NCBI RefSeq assembly: GCF_014643375.1
Contig: NZ_BMJJ01000003.1
Coordinates: 485,105-549,104 of the forward strand
Source of the DNA: Aureimonas glaciei
GTDB lineage: Bacteria > Pseudomonadota > Alphaproteobacteria > Rhizobiales > Rhizobiaceae
Reading direction: 5' to 3'
DNA length: 64,000 bases
Below, piece by piece: positions 35,341-44,253 of this stretch. Below the pieces are notes generated by a model. The model worked only from the letters and a program-made list of their open reading frames with translations. It made no database searches and was not told the origin of the DNA. A program made the position numbers and the translations under genes. The first letter of the stretch is position 1. Every line of letters starts with the position of its first letter.

Positions 35341-38303
35341 GTGCGCCTCCCGATCAGCGAGCGAAGCCTGGACAGGAGACCGCCGGCCTCTGCGCCGCCG
35401 CCGGCATGGGCGGCGAGCGAGCGAAAGAATTGGCCGATGACCACACGTGCCGCCCCGTCGAGCAGACGCCCGCCGACGGACGCGACCTTGCCGCCGATCC
35501 CCGCCTCGTAGCTGTAGGCGACGACGGTGCGGCCCGGCCCGGCCTCGGTCAGCGTGATCCGGCCGCTGCCTTCGCCGAAGCCGAGCGCACCTTCGGTTCG
35601 ACCGGAGAGCGTCACGGCGTTCGGCGCGTCGAGGTCGGAAAGGCGGATCTCGGCGCGGTAGCGGCCCTTGACCGGCCCGACGCCCAGCGTGACGTCGGCT
35701 CGGAAATGCGTGTCGGAGACCTTCTCGACCCCGTGCGCGCCAGGGATGACCGCTTCGAGCGTCTTCGGGTCGAGCAGCATCGCCCAGATGGTTTCCCGGC
35801 TTGCCGCTACTTCGGCACGGCCTTCGCCGGTGAGCCGCCGCTGCCCGCCGACAGGGACGGCGGCCGCGGGTTTCGCGGGCGCTTTCGACGGGGTTTCGTC
35901 GCCCTGCAGGCGATCGGCCAGGCGGGACGGGGTGAGGGGAAGGACGAGATCGGCAAGGCCGGTCGCGTCCGCGACGGCGTTGGCGATGCAGACCGGGGTG
36001 GACATGCAGTTGCCCTCGCCGACGCCCTTGGCGCCCAGCGGGGTGAAGGGCGACGGGCTCTCGTAATGGAGGATGACCGGCTCCGGGACCTCCATGACGG
36101 TCGGGATCAGATAGTCGGCGAGCGTGCCCGACAGGAAACTGCCGTCAGGGGCATAGGCATATTCCTCGTAGAGAGCGGCGCCCACGGCCTGCGCGAAGCC
36201 GCCGCGCACCTGGCCCTCGACCATGGCCGGATGCAGGATCCGGCCGCAATCGTGCATGGTGACGTAGCGGTCGATCCGCGTCGTGCCGGTATCGCGATCG
36301 ATCTCGACGCCGCAGAAATCGAAGATGAAGCCGTGGCACAGCGAGGAATTGACCGCGTCGGCGTCGTCCGGGGCGGTCAGTTGGTCCGGCGTCCAGAAGA
36401 CGGTTTCGCGGATCGTCTGGTCGACGCCGTCGGGGAGGGTGCCAGGCGCCCAATGCGTCGCGGCCGCGACGCGGGCGAAGGAGACGAAATTGTCCGGGTT
36501 CGACCGGGATGCGACGCGCCCTCCGGCAAAGACCACCTCGTCCGCGGACACGTTCAACTGTGCGGCGGCGACCGCCGTCAGCTTGTCCCGGATCCGGCGC
36601 GCGGCGATCTGGGTGGCGCCGGCCACGGCGGGAGCGAAGCGGCTGGCATAGTTGCCGGACGCGATCGACCAGGCATCGCGCGCCGTATCGACATCGGCGA
36701 GCACCTGCACCGCCGCCAGGTCGAGCCCGAGTTCGTCGGCGACGACCTGAGCGAGCACCGTGCGGTGCCCTTGGCCCTGTGGAACGGAGGCGACCTTGAC
36801 CGTCACCGCGCCCAGCGGGTCGATGGCGATGGTTGCGGTTGCCTGAGCGCCGTTCTTGGGTCCCGCCTTGCGCCGTTCGCCGGGGGACAGGACGGCGGTG
36901 ATGTAGCCCATGTTGGAGACACTCGGCTCGACCACACAGGCGAGCCCGATGCCGTAGAGCCGCCCTTCGGCGCGCATGGTGTCGCGCCGGCGCAGGAGGT
37001 CGGCGAAACCGCCATCCTCGACGGCGCGGGCGAGCGCCGCCGGATAATCGCCGGAATCCAGGAGGGCGCCCGTCGCGGTCCGGTAGGGAAAGGCACCGCT
37101 CGGCACCAGGTTTCGCCGGATGACGTCGAGCGGATCAAGGCCGAGTTCGAAGGCAATCCGCTGCATCAGCCGCTCGAGCGCGAAATAGACCTGGGGTCCG
37201 CCGAAGCCGCGGTTGAGGCCCGTCGGCGTCTTGTTGGTCAGGACGATGCGATTGCGGATGGCGACATTGGCGATCGCATAGGCGCCGGTCATGTTGCCAT
37301 GCATGCGGTAGAGCGTGGCCGGCTCGGGGGCCCGCAGATGCGCGCCGCAATCCTCGAGCTGGTCCCAGCGGAGCGCCGTGATCTTGCCATCGGGCTCGAC
37401 CGCCGCCTCGATCCGGGTGGCGCGGTTGGTGGCTGAGACCGAGGCCGCGAGGTGCTCCAGTCGGTCCTCGATCCATTTGACCGGCCGACCGGCGATGCGG
37501 GCGGCGACCGCCATCAGGATGATGTAGGGGAAGACGCCCTGCTTGATGCCAAAACTGCCGCCGGAATCGGGCGGCGTGCGCAGCCGCATGCGGTTGCCGG
37601 GCACGCCGAGCGCGCGCGCGATCACCGCATGGATCGAGAACGGGCCCTGAAAATTCGCCGTGACGTCGTAGGAATCCTCGCCGGGATCATAGTCGGCGAT
37701 GACGCCGTAGGTCTCGATCGGCGTGCAGGAATTGCGGGGATAGGCGACGTCGATGCCGATGGTCCGCGCCGTCCCGGCAAAGGCCGCTTCCGGATTGCCA
37801 TAGGAGAAGCGACGCTCGTTGATGAGGTTGCCGCCGAGCGAGGGATGCAGGATCGGCGCGTCATCGGCGAGCGCGGCGATCGGGTCGACGACGGCCGGAA
37901 GGATGTCATAGGACACCGCGACGAGGTCGGCGGCGTCCTCGGCGAGATAGCGGTCTTCGGCGATGACGAGGGCAACGGGTTCGCCGACATAGCGCACGCG
38001 GTCCCGTGCGATCGGCCAGCATTCGACATCGGCCTTCACGCCGACCGTCATGCTGCGGGAGTGCGCGGCGATGTCCTCACCCGTCAGCACCGCAACGACA
38101 CCGCGGGCAGCACGGGCCTCGTCGATCTCAATGGCGCCAATCGTCGCGTGCGCATGCGGCGATCTGACAATGGCCGCATGCAGCGTGCCGATGCGCGTCG
38201 CCAGATCGTCGATGTATCGACCTCGCCCGGTCAAAAGGGCCGCGTCCTCGACGCGCGGCACCGATCGTCCGACCCAGCGGTCAGCCGGCGGATTCAGTGT
38301 CAT
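35337..38303 (-). CDS. Molybdenum hydroxylase large subunit fused to a CoxG domain
   Basis: A 988-aa protein. Residues 1 to about 790 are a xanthine-oxidase-type molybdopterin subunit (GRSVPRVEDAALLTGRGRYI, PPDSGGSFGIKQG, TGLNRGFGGPQVYFALERL, GAKGVGEGNCM). It lacks the carbon-monoxide dehydrogenase active-site loop AYRCSFR, so it is not a CO oxidiser. A Pro/Ala linker leads to a C-terminal SRPBCC/CoxG domain (about 825-955, AEVAASRETIWAMLLDP). CoxG is normally a separate membrane-anchoring protein, so this fusion may recruit the enzyme to the membrane. A GGGAGGA site precedes ATG 38303. Confidence 0.9.
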   Translation of the reverse strand: MTLNPPADRWVGRSVPRVEDAALLTGRGRYIDDLATRIGTLHAAIVRSPHAHATIGAIEIDEARAARGVVAVLTGEDIAAHSRSMTVGVKADVECWPIARDRVRYVGEPVALVIAEDRYLAEDAADLVAVSYDILPAVVDPIAALADDAPILHPSLGGNLINERRFSYGNPEAAFAGTARTIGIDVAYPRNSCTPIETYGVIADYDPGEDSYDVTANFQGPFSIHAVIARALGVPGNRMRLRTPPDSGGSFGIKQGVFPYIILMAVAARIAGRPVKWIEDRLEHLAASVSATNRATRIEAAVEPDGKITALRWDQLEDCGAHLRAPEPATLYRMHGNMTGAYAIANVAIRNRIVLTNKTPTGLNRGFGGPQVYFALERLMQRIAFELGLDPLDVIRRNLVPSGAFPYRTATGALLDSGDYPAALARAVEDGGFADLLRRRDTMRAEGRLYGIGLACVVEPSVSNMGYITAVLSPGERRKAGPKNGAQATATIAIDPLGAVTVKVASVPQGQGHRTVLAQVVADELGLDLAAVQVLADVDTARDAWSIASGNYASRFAPAVAGATQIAARRIRDKLTAVAAAQLNVSADEVVFAGGRVASRSNPDNFVSFARVAAATHWAPGTLPDGVDQTIRETVFWTPDQLTAPDDADAVNSSLCHGFIFDFCGVEIDRDTGTTRIDRYVTMHDCGRILHPAMVEGQVRGGFAQAVGAALYEEYAYAPDGSFLSGTLADYLIPTVMEVPEPVILHYESPSPFTPLGAKGVGEGNCMSTPVCIANAVADATGLADLVLPLTPSRLADRLQGDETPSKAPAKPAAAVPVGGQRRLTGEGRAEVAASRETIWAMLLDPKTLEAVIPGAHGVEKVSDTHFRADVTLGVGPVKGRYRAEIRLSDLDAPNAVTLSGRTEGALGFGEGSGRITLTEAGPGRTVVAYSYEAGIGGKVASVGGRLLDGAARVVIGQFFRSLAAHAGGGAEAGGLLSRLRSLIGRRT

Positions 38304-38386
38304 GCTTCCTCCCTGTGCCGTTGCGGCACTTGAGGAAAGCCTAGCGGCGCAGGGGAACCCGTAGCGACACCGTGCGGTCCGGCGAC

Positions 38387-39259
38387 TTACCGAGGAGTCT
38401 CAAAATCGCGGCTTGTGAGTCCGGAGACCGCACGGAAGGCGGTGGGCGACGATCCGGCGTGGTCGTGAAAGAACCGGGAGAAATGGGCGGGGGTCGAAAA
38501 GCCAAGCCTGTCGGCGATCCGGAGAAAGGGCTCCTTGCCGTCGACGACGGAATGGACGGCCTGTTCCAGGCGCACGACGTTGAGATACACGCGCGGACTG
38601 ACGTTGAGCGTCGTCTCGAACAGACGAAAGAAGTGGGCGCGCGACAGCCCCGCGTCCCGCGCGAGGCTGTCCATGTCGGTCACCTCGCCCGGCGCCGAAC
38701 GGATCAGGTCCACGGCCCGCCGGATGCGTGGATCGACCCCGGAGGCGGCGGCGCGAAGGCGAAGCGACGGCACGATGTCCTGCCACGGCGTGAACCGCTC
38801 GATGACCGCGATCATCAGCTCGGCCAGCAGGAGTTCGTGCGCGGCGGCATTGCCCGGCTCCTGCACCATCGCTTCCGCGAGTTCGTGTGTCAGCCTGACG
38901 ATATGGTGGGTGGTGCCGCCGACGCTATCGGTGAAGAAGTCGGGCGCCCCGCTGCCCCGCCAGTTGGGACGGAACGCCTGGAGCCATTTCGGCTCGATGT
39001 AGAGCGCCAGGATGATGGTCGCCGGCTGACCGGGGTGGTGTGCGTAAGCGTGCGGCTCCCAGGCATTGATCAGGACGGCGCTGTCGTCGCGCAGCGGGAC
39101 GATCCGGTCCCGCACCGAAAACTGCGTATCCGCTCCCTCCACCTTCAGGAGGACGTGACAATGGGGATGGGCGTGGCGCACGAGCGGCCGATCCATGTCG
39201 AGAAGGGCGACACGGCCGAACGCTCCCTTTGCGACCCTCAGGGCGTTGGACATCGACAT
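38387..39259 (-). CDS. AraC-family transcriptional regulator
   Basis: A 290-aa regulator: N-terminal cupin-type ligand domain (HAHPHCHVLLKVEG, WEPHAYAHHPG) and C-terminal double helix-turn-helix (MDSLARDAGLSRAHFFRLFE, IADRLGFSTPAHFSRFFHDH). It is co-directional with and directly upstream of the aromatic-acid operon and probably activates it when the acid is present. The start could be ATG 39259 or ATG 39253. Confidence 0.92.
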   Translation of the reverse strand: MSMSNALRVAKGAFGRVALLDMDRPLVRHAHPHCHVLLKVEGADTQFSVRDRIVPLRDDSAVLINAWEPHAYAHHPGQPATIILALYIEPKWLQAFRPNWRGSGAPDFFTDSVGGTTHHIVRLTHELAEAMVQEPGNAAAHELLLAELMIAVIERFTPWQDIVPSLRLRAAASGVDPRIRRAVDLIRSAPGEVTDMDSLARDAGLSRAHFFRLFETTLNVSPRVYLNVVRLEQAVHSVVDGKEPFLRIADRLGFSTPAHFSRFFHDHAGSSPTAFRAVSGLTSRDFETPR

Positions 39260-39439
39260 ATAGTAGGCGGGAAAGGGGGGCTTTCCAAGCCAGGCAGTCG
39301 GCTCGCGAGTCAGGCCCGGTTCGTTCTACCATCAGCGTCTGATTTGAGGACTGGGCGAAACCGGAGGCGCCGTCTGGACCATTCATCTTTCGGCCCCAGT
39401 CCGACGCAGGCGGCGCCAACGCCTGTGAGCTCGTGGCGC

Positions 39440-39660
39440 GATTGCTGCCGGCGCCGTCGTCTTTCATGCGGAGACCGTCGACCACGCGATAAAGATGCTG
39501 CCGCGTTTGCCGCAAGTCGACTGCCTTCTGGTCGAGGCGGATACGATCGAAGCTCCGGCACCCACGTCGTCAGATCCCTCACCGAGCAGAAGGGCGATGT
39601 TGTCACCGTGGCGGGAACGACGCCTTCTTCCGCTGAACCTTTGCGGAACTCGCCGATGCT
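39440..39660 (+). pseudogene. Possible decayed IS5-like transposase remnant
   Basis: No intact gene is found from 39260 to 39877. Conceptual translation gives TVDHAIKMLPRLPQVDCLLVE in one frame and, after a one-base shift, GGYDRSSGTHVVRSLTEQKG in the next. Together these resemble the short RGYD-containing core of IS5-type transposases (ALLADRGYD....ALxExG). The match is by eye and short, so the call is weak; no terminal repeats were recognised. Confidence 0.25.
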
Positions 39661-39877
39661 CGCGGCTCCGCAGGTGCCGATCCACTGGGAAGCAGAAAGT
39701 CTCCCGACTGTACGGTATCGTCTCTTGCAATCAGCGCAACTGGAGAGTGTGATTGTGAAATCATAAGCTTAGCGGGGTCGAGATGCTCAACTACGTGAAT
39801 GACGGCAGCCATGTCCAAACGACAGACGCTCTGTTGGTCTTCCCGCAGATGTTGCCGGTGAAGCGGAGTTCGCGGAG

Positions 39878-40419
39878 ATGGCGACGACAATGCCCACGCT
39901 GGCGAAGCCGATACGGGCGCTGTTCGGACTGACGTTGGCGGAGGCGGGTTTTCACAACGGACAGGACCAACGGCTGATGGGCCTGTTGGCCGACGAAGAG
40001 ATGCCGGTTTCGGCGCTTGCTCATGCGTTGGATGTCAGACCGTCCGAGACTGGGATCAGGACGCAGGTCAGCGAGGCTCCCGGCGCTCGTCTCATGTGGC
40101 TGAGGGAGCTACGCCACCGGGGACCGCGATGTCGGAGGATAATGGCGACGAGAGTTTCTGGTTGGAACTGGAAGCAGCATCGAAGGCGCTCACATCGGTT
40201 TCGAGCAGGGATCACGCTGAGAGATTGAAGCAGCTGTTCGACGAACAGGTTGCTGAAGTCACGCTTGCCGCCTCGCTTGCCGCTCGCTGCTCACCCCCCG
40301 TTACCGTATCGGCGGACGCGAACGACCTGCCAGGCGTGGGCGCAGCTCCGAGGCCAGACGAAGGCAGCGCGGCTGGGCTGCCAAGGACTGCCGCGGCCCG
40401 CATCCGAGAGAAGGGGTGA
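39878..40419 (+). pseudogene. Broken MarR-family regulator gene
   Basis: The first ~60 codons from ATG 39878 read like the N-terminal half of a MarR regulator (LFGLTLAEAGFHNGQDQRLM, then PVSALAHALDVRPS). Similarity then stops. In the +1 frame, from about 40080, the text RRSSHVAEGATPPG and ESFWLELEAASKALTS ...ERLKQLFDEQV resembles the MarR dimerisation tail. A frameshift with loss of some 15-20 residues near 40040-40080 explains this. The 3' piece alone could start at ATG 40129 (96 aa), so a separate small gene is possible. Confidence 0.45.
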
Positions 40420-40427
40420 GTGACGGG

Positions 40428-40790
40428 ATGGCGATCTTCTACATTCGATTTCGCGATATGATGAACGACCAGCCCGATGTCGACAGGGCCGAGTTCTACA
40501 CGATGGACGACGCGGTGGAAGAGGCGCTGCGGCAGGCAGCGAAGTTGATCAAGCTGCGACGCCAGCAGGGGATGGATTACGTTTACGACGGGGTGTTCGA
40601 AATCTGCGACCCGTCAGGCGCGGTCCTGAGGCGTTTGTCCGTGGCCGAAGGGCTTCCGAGGATCGCACAGGGAAATCCGATGCGGACCTTCACCACCGGC
40701 AAGATGGATCGTCAGGATGGTGGAGGCGGCGTCTACTGCAATTACCGCACCAATGGTCCCGTCTCGCCTCCGAAAAAGGAACCTCGCTGA
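40428..40790 (+). CDS. DUF6894-like small protein
   Basis: A 120-aa soluble protein beginning MAIFYIRFRD. It shares a pattern with the DUF6894 protein at 62476: IFY-x-x-x-RD opening, an EF..(D/M)..A..EA.R.A helix and a GxxEI.D.xGxV.. strand. It therefore appears to be a diverged member. An in-frame GTG at 40416 would overlap the upstream stop. Function is unknown; such proteins are frequent in Hyphomicrobiales stress regions. Confidence 0.6.
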   Translation: MAIFYIRFRDMMNDQPDVDRAEFYTMDDAVEEALRQAAKLIKLRRQQGMDYVYDGVFEICDPSGAVLRRLSVAEGLPRIAQGNPMRTFTTGKMDRQDGGGGVYCNYRTNGPVSPPKKEPR

Positions 40791-40899
40791 AATGAGCAAA
40801 AACGCGGCGCGCCGCGCTCCATTCCCTTCGCATCGAACGAAGCAAGCTCCATGGTCACGACAGCCGGTACAGGAAGCACCCTCGAAAAGCTGGTGCCTT

Positions 40900-41385
40900 C
40901 TACTTCGAGGTGGGCATGACCTCGCCGATCCGCGTCAGGATCTCGTCCGTCCGCTTCTCCTCCTGAAGGGTCTCGTCGAGTAGCGTGACGGCCTCGTCAT
41001 AGCCGAGCTTGGTAGCCCACGACTTCAACAGGCCGTAACGAGCGATCTCGTAGTGCTCGATGGCCTGTGCGCAGCCGATGAGGGCGTCGTCGGCAGCCGC
41101 GGTATCACCGAAGTCCTCGAGGTCTTCTTCCATTTCAGAGGTCAGGCCGACCATGGCTTCGCAGGTCTTGCCCCGGGCTGGCTTGCCGATGATCTCGAAC
41201 ACCTGCGTCAGCCGTTCCACCTGGTTCGCCGACTCCTCGGCATGCAGGCCGAACGCATCCCTGAGCTCCGGCGCCTTTGCTGCTTTGGCCGATTTCTTGA
41301 GCGCCTTCACGGACGCTTTTTCGGCGTAGTAGACGTCCTTGAGGGTTTCGTAGAAGGCGTCTTCGAGCGTCTTTTCCTTGGCCAT
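40900..41385 (-). CDS. YciE/YciF ferritin-like DUF892 protein
   Basis: A 161-aa four-helix ferritin-like protein (LEDAFYETLKDVYYAEKASVKAL, HAEESANQVERL, CAQAIEHYEIARYG, LLDETLQEEKRTDEIL). The Glu and His residues of a di-iron site are in place (Glu18/Glu50-type and EHYE). DUF892 proteins belong to the general stress response in many bacteria. AGGAGCATCACC precedes the ATG. A GGAAC element (41459-41455) lies upstream, though its -10 (ACTT after 17 bases) fits EcfG poorly. Confidence 0.92.
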   Translation of the reverse strand: MAKEKTLEDAFYETLKDVYYAEKASVKALKKSAKAAKAPELRDAFGLHAEESANQVERLTQVFEIIGKPARGKTCEAMVGLTSEMEEDLEDFGDTAAADDALIGCAQAIEHYEIARYGLLKSWATKLGYDEAVTLLDETLQEEKRTDEILTRIGEVMPTSK

Positions 41386-41579
41386 GGTGATGCTCCTGGT
41401 AATGGCCGCGATCTGCGGTCGTCAAACTGCCAGAAGTCGGGGGCCAGCAAATCCGTTCCGTTGAAGTGCCCGGCAAAACAACAAGTGGCCGGGCAGTCAT
41501 AAGGACATGTACGGCAAAGCAATTGTCCTGGAACGATGCGCCTGCCCAAGACTTGGAGGCTGAAAAGGAGGGCGATCCG

Positions 41580-41738
41580 ATGAAACCCGAGCACGACATC
41601 GATACAGCACCCGGGGGCCTTACCGTCTGGCGTAATATCTTCGGCGGCTCCATCATTTGGGGACGCCTCAAGTTTTTCGTGTTTATCGGTGCCTTTTTGC
41701 TGATCGGCGGCCTTATCGTCGCCTTCGTGCCGATCTGA
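41580..41738 (+). CDS. 52-aa single-span membrane protein
   Basis: A small protein (MKPEHDIDTAPGGLTVWRNI...) with one C-terminal helix (FFVFIGAFLLIGGLIVAFVPI). The start has a strong AAGGAGG site eight bases upstream, which decides against a longer frame beginning at 41466. Function unknown; it heads a short plus-strand run with the 85-aa gene and the flavoprotein. Confidence 0.6.
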   Translation: MKPEHDIDTAPGGLTVWRNIFGGSIIWGRLKFFVFIGAFLLIGGLIVAFVPI

Positions 41739-41751
41739 AGGGGGGGGCGGC

Positions 41752-42009
41752 ATGGATTTCCAGAATGACGAGCGCGAGTTCCTGACGGCCAACCGCGCCA
41801 TCAAGGTAGATGAGGACGGCATCGAACGCTATGTCGGCCTCACGGAAGACGAGAGTGTCGAGTACTTGATCCTTTCCCGGGCGAACGATAGCGGCGGACT
41901 CGCAGGTGCCGACCAAGTCCGCTACGCAACTCTGCATGACAAGCACGAGACTGCCCGGCAGGTGTATGCCCGCGGCGAGAAGTCTCTCCATCCCTCCCAA
42001 AAACCCTGA
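41752..42009 (+). CDS. 85-aa hypothetical soluble protein
   Basis: A polar protein (MDFQNDEREFLTANRAIKVD...) with no family recognised. GGGGGGG lies just before ATG 41752. It sits 13 bases after the small membrane protein and 14 before the flavoprotein, suggesting one operon. Codon use looks like its neighbours. Confidence 0.6.
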   Translation: MDFQNDEREFLTANRAIKVDEDGIERYVGLTEDESVEYLILSRANDSGGLAGADQVRYATLHDKHETARQVYARGEKSLHPSQKP

Positions 42010-42023
42010 CGCGCCGGCCAGAG

Positions 42024-42971
42024 ATGCAGAGCGACTGTCTGATCGTTGGTGCTGGCCCCGCGGGGTTGACCGCTGCCGTCTATCTCGCCCGGTTCCACCG
42101 CTCCGTCATCGTCCTCGACGCCGGCGAGAGCCGCGCCGGGCGCATCCCGCTCAGCCACAACATTCCGGGAATGGCGGAGGGGCTGGGCGGTCGTGATTTG
42201 CTCGATCGCCACCGAGAACAGGCGGCCGTCTATGGCGTGACGCCTCGCAGGGGAACGGTTCGTTCCATGGTGCCCCTGATCGGCGGAGGCTTCCTCGCGA
42301 CCGTCGCAGACGGTTCGGGTGACGACCTTCGCATCGAAGCGCGCACTGTCCTCGTCGCGACCGGGGTCCGCGATCGCGAACCGGCTCTGCCCGACGTGGA
42401 AAACGCCATCATGCGCGGCCTCGTCCGTCACTGCCCGGTCTGCGACGCCTTCGAGGTTACCGGCCAGAATATTGCCGTGCTGGGGCAGGGAGCAGGGGCA
42501 ATCGGCGAGGCCGTCTTCATGCGCACCTACAGCCGGCGGGTAACCCTGCTGCTTCTCTCTGGCGTCGATGCGTTGAGCGACGAGGACCGGCAGCGGATCG
42601 CATATCACGATATCCTCCTCGTCGAGGAGCCGATCACCACCGTCTCGATCGAGGGCGACCGCATCGCCGCGCTGACAACGGGAAGCGGAACAGAACACCA
42701 TTTCGACACGCTCTATTCGGCGCTCGGCGCCGACGCCCGCTCCGACATCGCCCTGTCGCTCGGAGCCGATCACGAGAAGAGCTGCAACGCGATCATCGTC
42801 GATGACCATCAGCGCACCTCCGTGCCCGGCATGTGGGCCGCGGGCGATGTCGTCAGCACCCTCAATCAGGTCGCCGTCGCCTGGGGCCAGGCGGCGGTCG
42901 CCGCCACCGACATCCACAACCGACTCCGCGAGCTCGACCAAAAGGCGGCTGTTGTGGATCCTGGGGGCTGA
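42024..42971 (+). CDS. Thioredoxin-reductase-like oxidoreductase (second copy)
   Basis: A 315-aa flavoprotein: FAD motif CLIVGAGPAGLTAAVYLARF, redox motif CPVCDAFE, NAD motif VLGQGAGAIGEAV and GMWAAGDVVSTLNQVAVAWG at the C-terminus. It differs from the 22428 enzyme (CPVC versus CPYC) and is not paired with an Rrf2 regulator. The substrate may be a thioredoxin-like protein; neighbours suggest stress-time redox balance. Confidence 0.9.
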   Translation: MQSDCLIVGAGPAGLTAAVYLARFHRSVIVLDAGESRAGRIPLSHNIPGMAEGLGGRDLLDRHREQAAVYGVTPRRGTVRSMVPLIGGGFLATVADGSGDDLRIEARTVLVATGVRDREPALPDVENAIMRGLVRHCPVCDAFEVTGQNIAVLGQGAGAIGEAVFMRTYSRRVTLLLLSGVDALSDEDRQRIAYHDILLVEEPITTVSIEGDRIAALTTGSGTEHHFDTLYSALGADARSDIALSLGADHEKSCNAIIVDDHQRTSVPGMWAAGDVVSTLNQVAVAWGQAAVAATDIHNRLRELDQKAAVVDPGG

Positions 42972-43026
42972 GCGGTCGTTCCCGTCCCCATCATGGAAGA
43001 ACCAGTGGCGTGACAGGTTATGTCTG

Positions 43027-43051
43027 ACACGAGTCGGGAGACTCGTGTTTC
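43027..43051 (+). terminator. Terminator after the flavoprotein
   Basis: ACACGAGTC / GACTCGTGT, a nine-base perfect stem with loop GGGA, followed by TTTCT, 55 bases after the stop at 42971. Confidence 0.65.
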
Positions 43052-43272
43052 TCCGAGAGCTACGCGCTTCCAGCCGTGGTTGCCCGATGCGCGCTATGTG
43101 GCATTGAAGCACGCTGTGCAGGCGCTCACTGACACGCTGCCCATGGAACGTTAGCGGGAAGCGACGAACATCCCGGTGCCGCTGGTCAAGTCCTCTGCCA
43201 TCGATACGCCGTGAATCCGCCTTGTCAGTCCAGCAGCATTGAAAGGCTCCCACGCTCGAGTCCTCGAACGAA

Positions 43273-43309
43273 AATGGGAGGGGCAAGCCCTCCCATTCCT
43301 AGTTTTTTT
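43273..43309. terminator. Strong bidirectional terminator
   Basis: AATGGGAGGG / CCCTCCCATT, ten-base perfect stem, followed on the plus strand by seven T (43303-43309) and on the minus strand by TTTTCG. It sits between the convergent flavoprotein and the 305-aa protein genes. Confidence 0.85.
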
Positions 43310-43335
43310 ACCTCTGGGTACTCGACCCGGGCATC

Positions 43336-44253
43336 CTACCCTCTGAAGGGGACCTCGTCGGTGGGTGTCCCGGCGAGGCTATCCTTGGCGGCGCCGGCGA
43401 CATTGCCGACCCGATCCTTGAAGTCGGCCGCGGCGCGGGTGGCATCGGCTTTCGTCAGTCCCTGCGCCTCGGCTTCGCGGGCGACCTCGTCCAGCGCCGT
43501 CGACGCCAGATCTTTTGCTTCGCCGAGCTTTTCGCCGACTACCGATCGCGCCTGCGCCTTCAACTCGTCGCTCGTCTCGCCCAAATACTCGCGCTCGACG
43601 TCCGTCATGGGGAGGAGCGACGCGACGCCAGCGCCGAGGACGAGTCCAAGCACGCCCAGCGCGAGCGGCTGATCCTCGAAAAACTCGCCCACCGTCTGCT
43701 GTACGTTGCCGGCTTGGCTCCGAATAGCCCGCGATCCGGCGCGACTGGCGTCGCTGGCCCTGGATCCGACGTAGGACGCGGCGTCGTCGGAATAGGAAAC
43801 CGCCGCGCCGTAACCCTGCGATGCGGCATCGGCCACGGCGGACGCTCCCCCGGCAATGCCGGATGCGGCCTGCCTAGCGCCCGAGCCGACTGCGCCGGTC
43901 GTGTCGTCCACGGCGTTTTCGAACCGACCTGGGACGGCCCCGAAGCGATCAACTCCTCGTCCCGCGGAGCGCGGCGCCTCGAACCGCATCTCGTAATCGT
44001 CCCTTTCCCGAATCTGGCGGTCGTGATGCACGCGATCGCCGTGCTTCTTATGGCCGAACAGGGAGATCTTGCTGCCGCCGAAAAACAGCCAGGCGGCGCC
44101 CATGCCGATCAGGGCGGCGGAAGCCGGATTGTCACGTACGGCATTGGTGAGGCTTGTGCCGAAATCCTGTTTCACTTCCGGGCGGGCCGGGGCTGTGTCT
44201 GCTCCGACCTCGACGGTATGCGAAGAGTACTGGCGTACGGTTGTCTGGCTCAT
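43336..44253 (-). CDS. Envelope stress protein, DUF3618-like C-terminal module
   Basis: A 305-aa protein with a basic His-rich middle and two hydrophobic segments (RDNPASAALIGMGAAWLFFG; QPLALGVLGLVLGAGVASLLP). The second segment and the tail (MTDVEREYLGETSDELKAQA) match the end of the 357-aa protein at 45278, so the two share a module. An Ala/Ser/Asp-rich stretch between them looks amphipathic, LEA- or apolipoprotein-like. ATG 44253 overlaps the DUF1469 gene stop (ATGA). The function is unknown; relatives are annotated as nutrient-deprivation-induced proteins. Confidence 0.75.
   Translation of the reverse strand: MSQTTVRQYSSHTVEVGADTAPARPEVKQDFGTSLTNAVRDNPASAALIGMGAAWLFFGGSKISLFGHKKHGDRVHHDRQIRERDDYEMRFEAPRSAGRGVDRFGAVPGRFENAVDDTTGAVGSGARQAASGIAGGASAVADAASQGYGAAVSYSDDAASYVGSRASDASRAGSRAIRSQAGNVQQTVGEFFEDQPLALGVLGLVLGAGVASLLPMTDVEREYLGETSDELKAQARSVVGEKLGEAKDLASTALDEVAREAEAQGLTKADATRAAADFKDRVGNVAGAAKDSLAGTPTDEVPFRG

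Larger units (their letters stand above)
42972..43335. other. Intergenic region with two hairpins
   Basis: About 360 bases between convergent genes. It holds two terminator-like hairpins. A 44-codon frame (43020-43154) contains the first hairpin and has no good ribosome site, so I do not count it as a gene. Confidence 0.5.

Noticed and set aside
35337..38303. Carbon monoxide dehydrogenase large subunit
   Set aside because: The AYRCSFR active-site loop is missing and the operon carries an aryl-CoA ligase and BenE.
43020..43154. 44-codon frame after the flavoprotein
   Set aside because: It contains a terminator hairpin and has no ribosome site or family.
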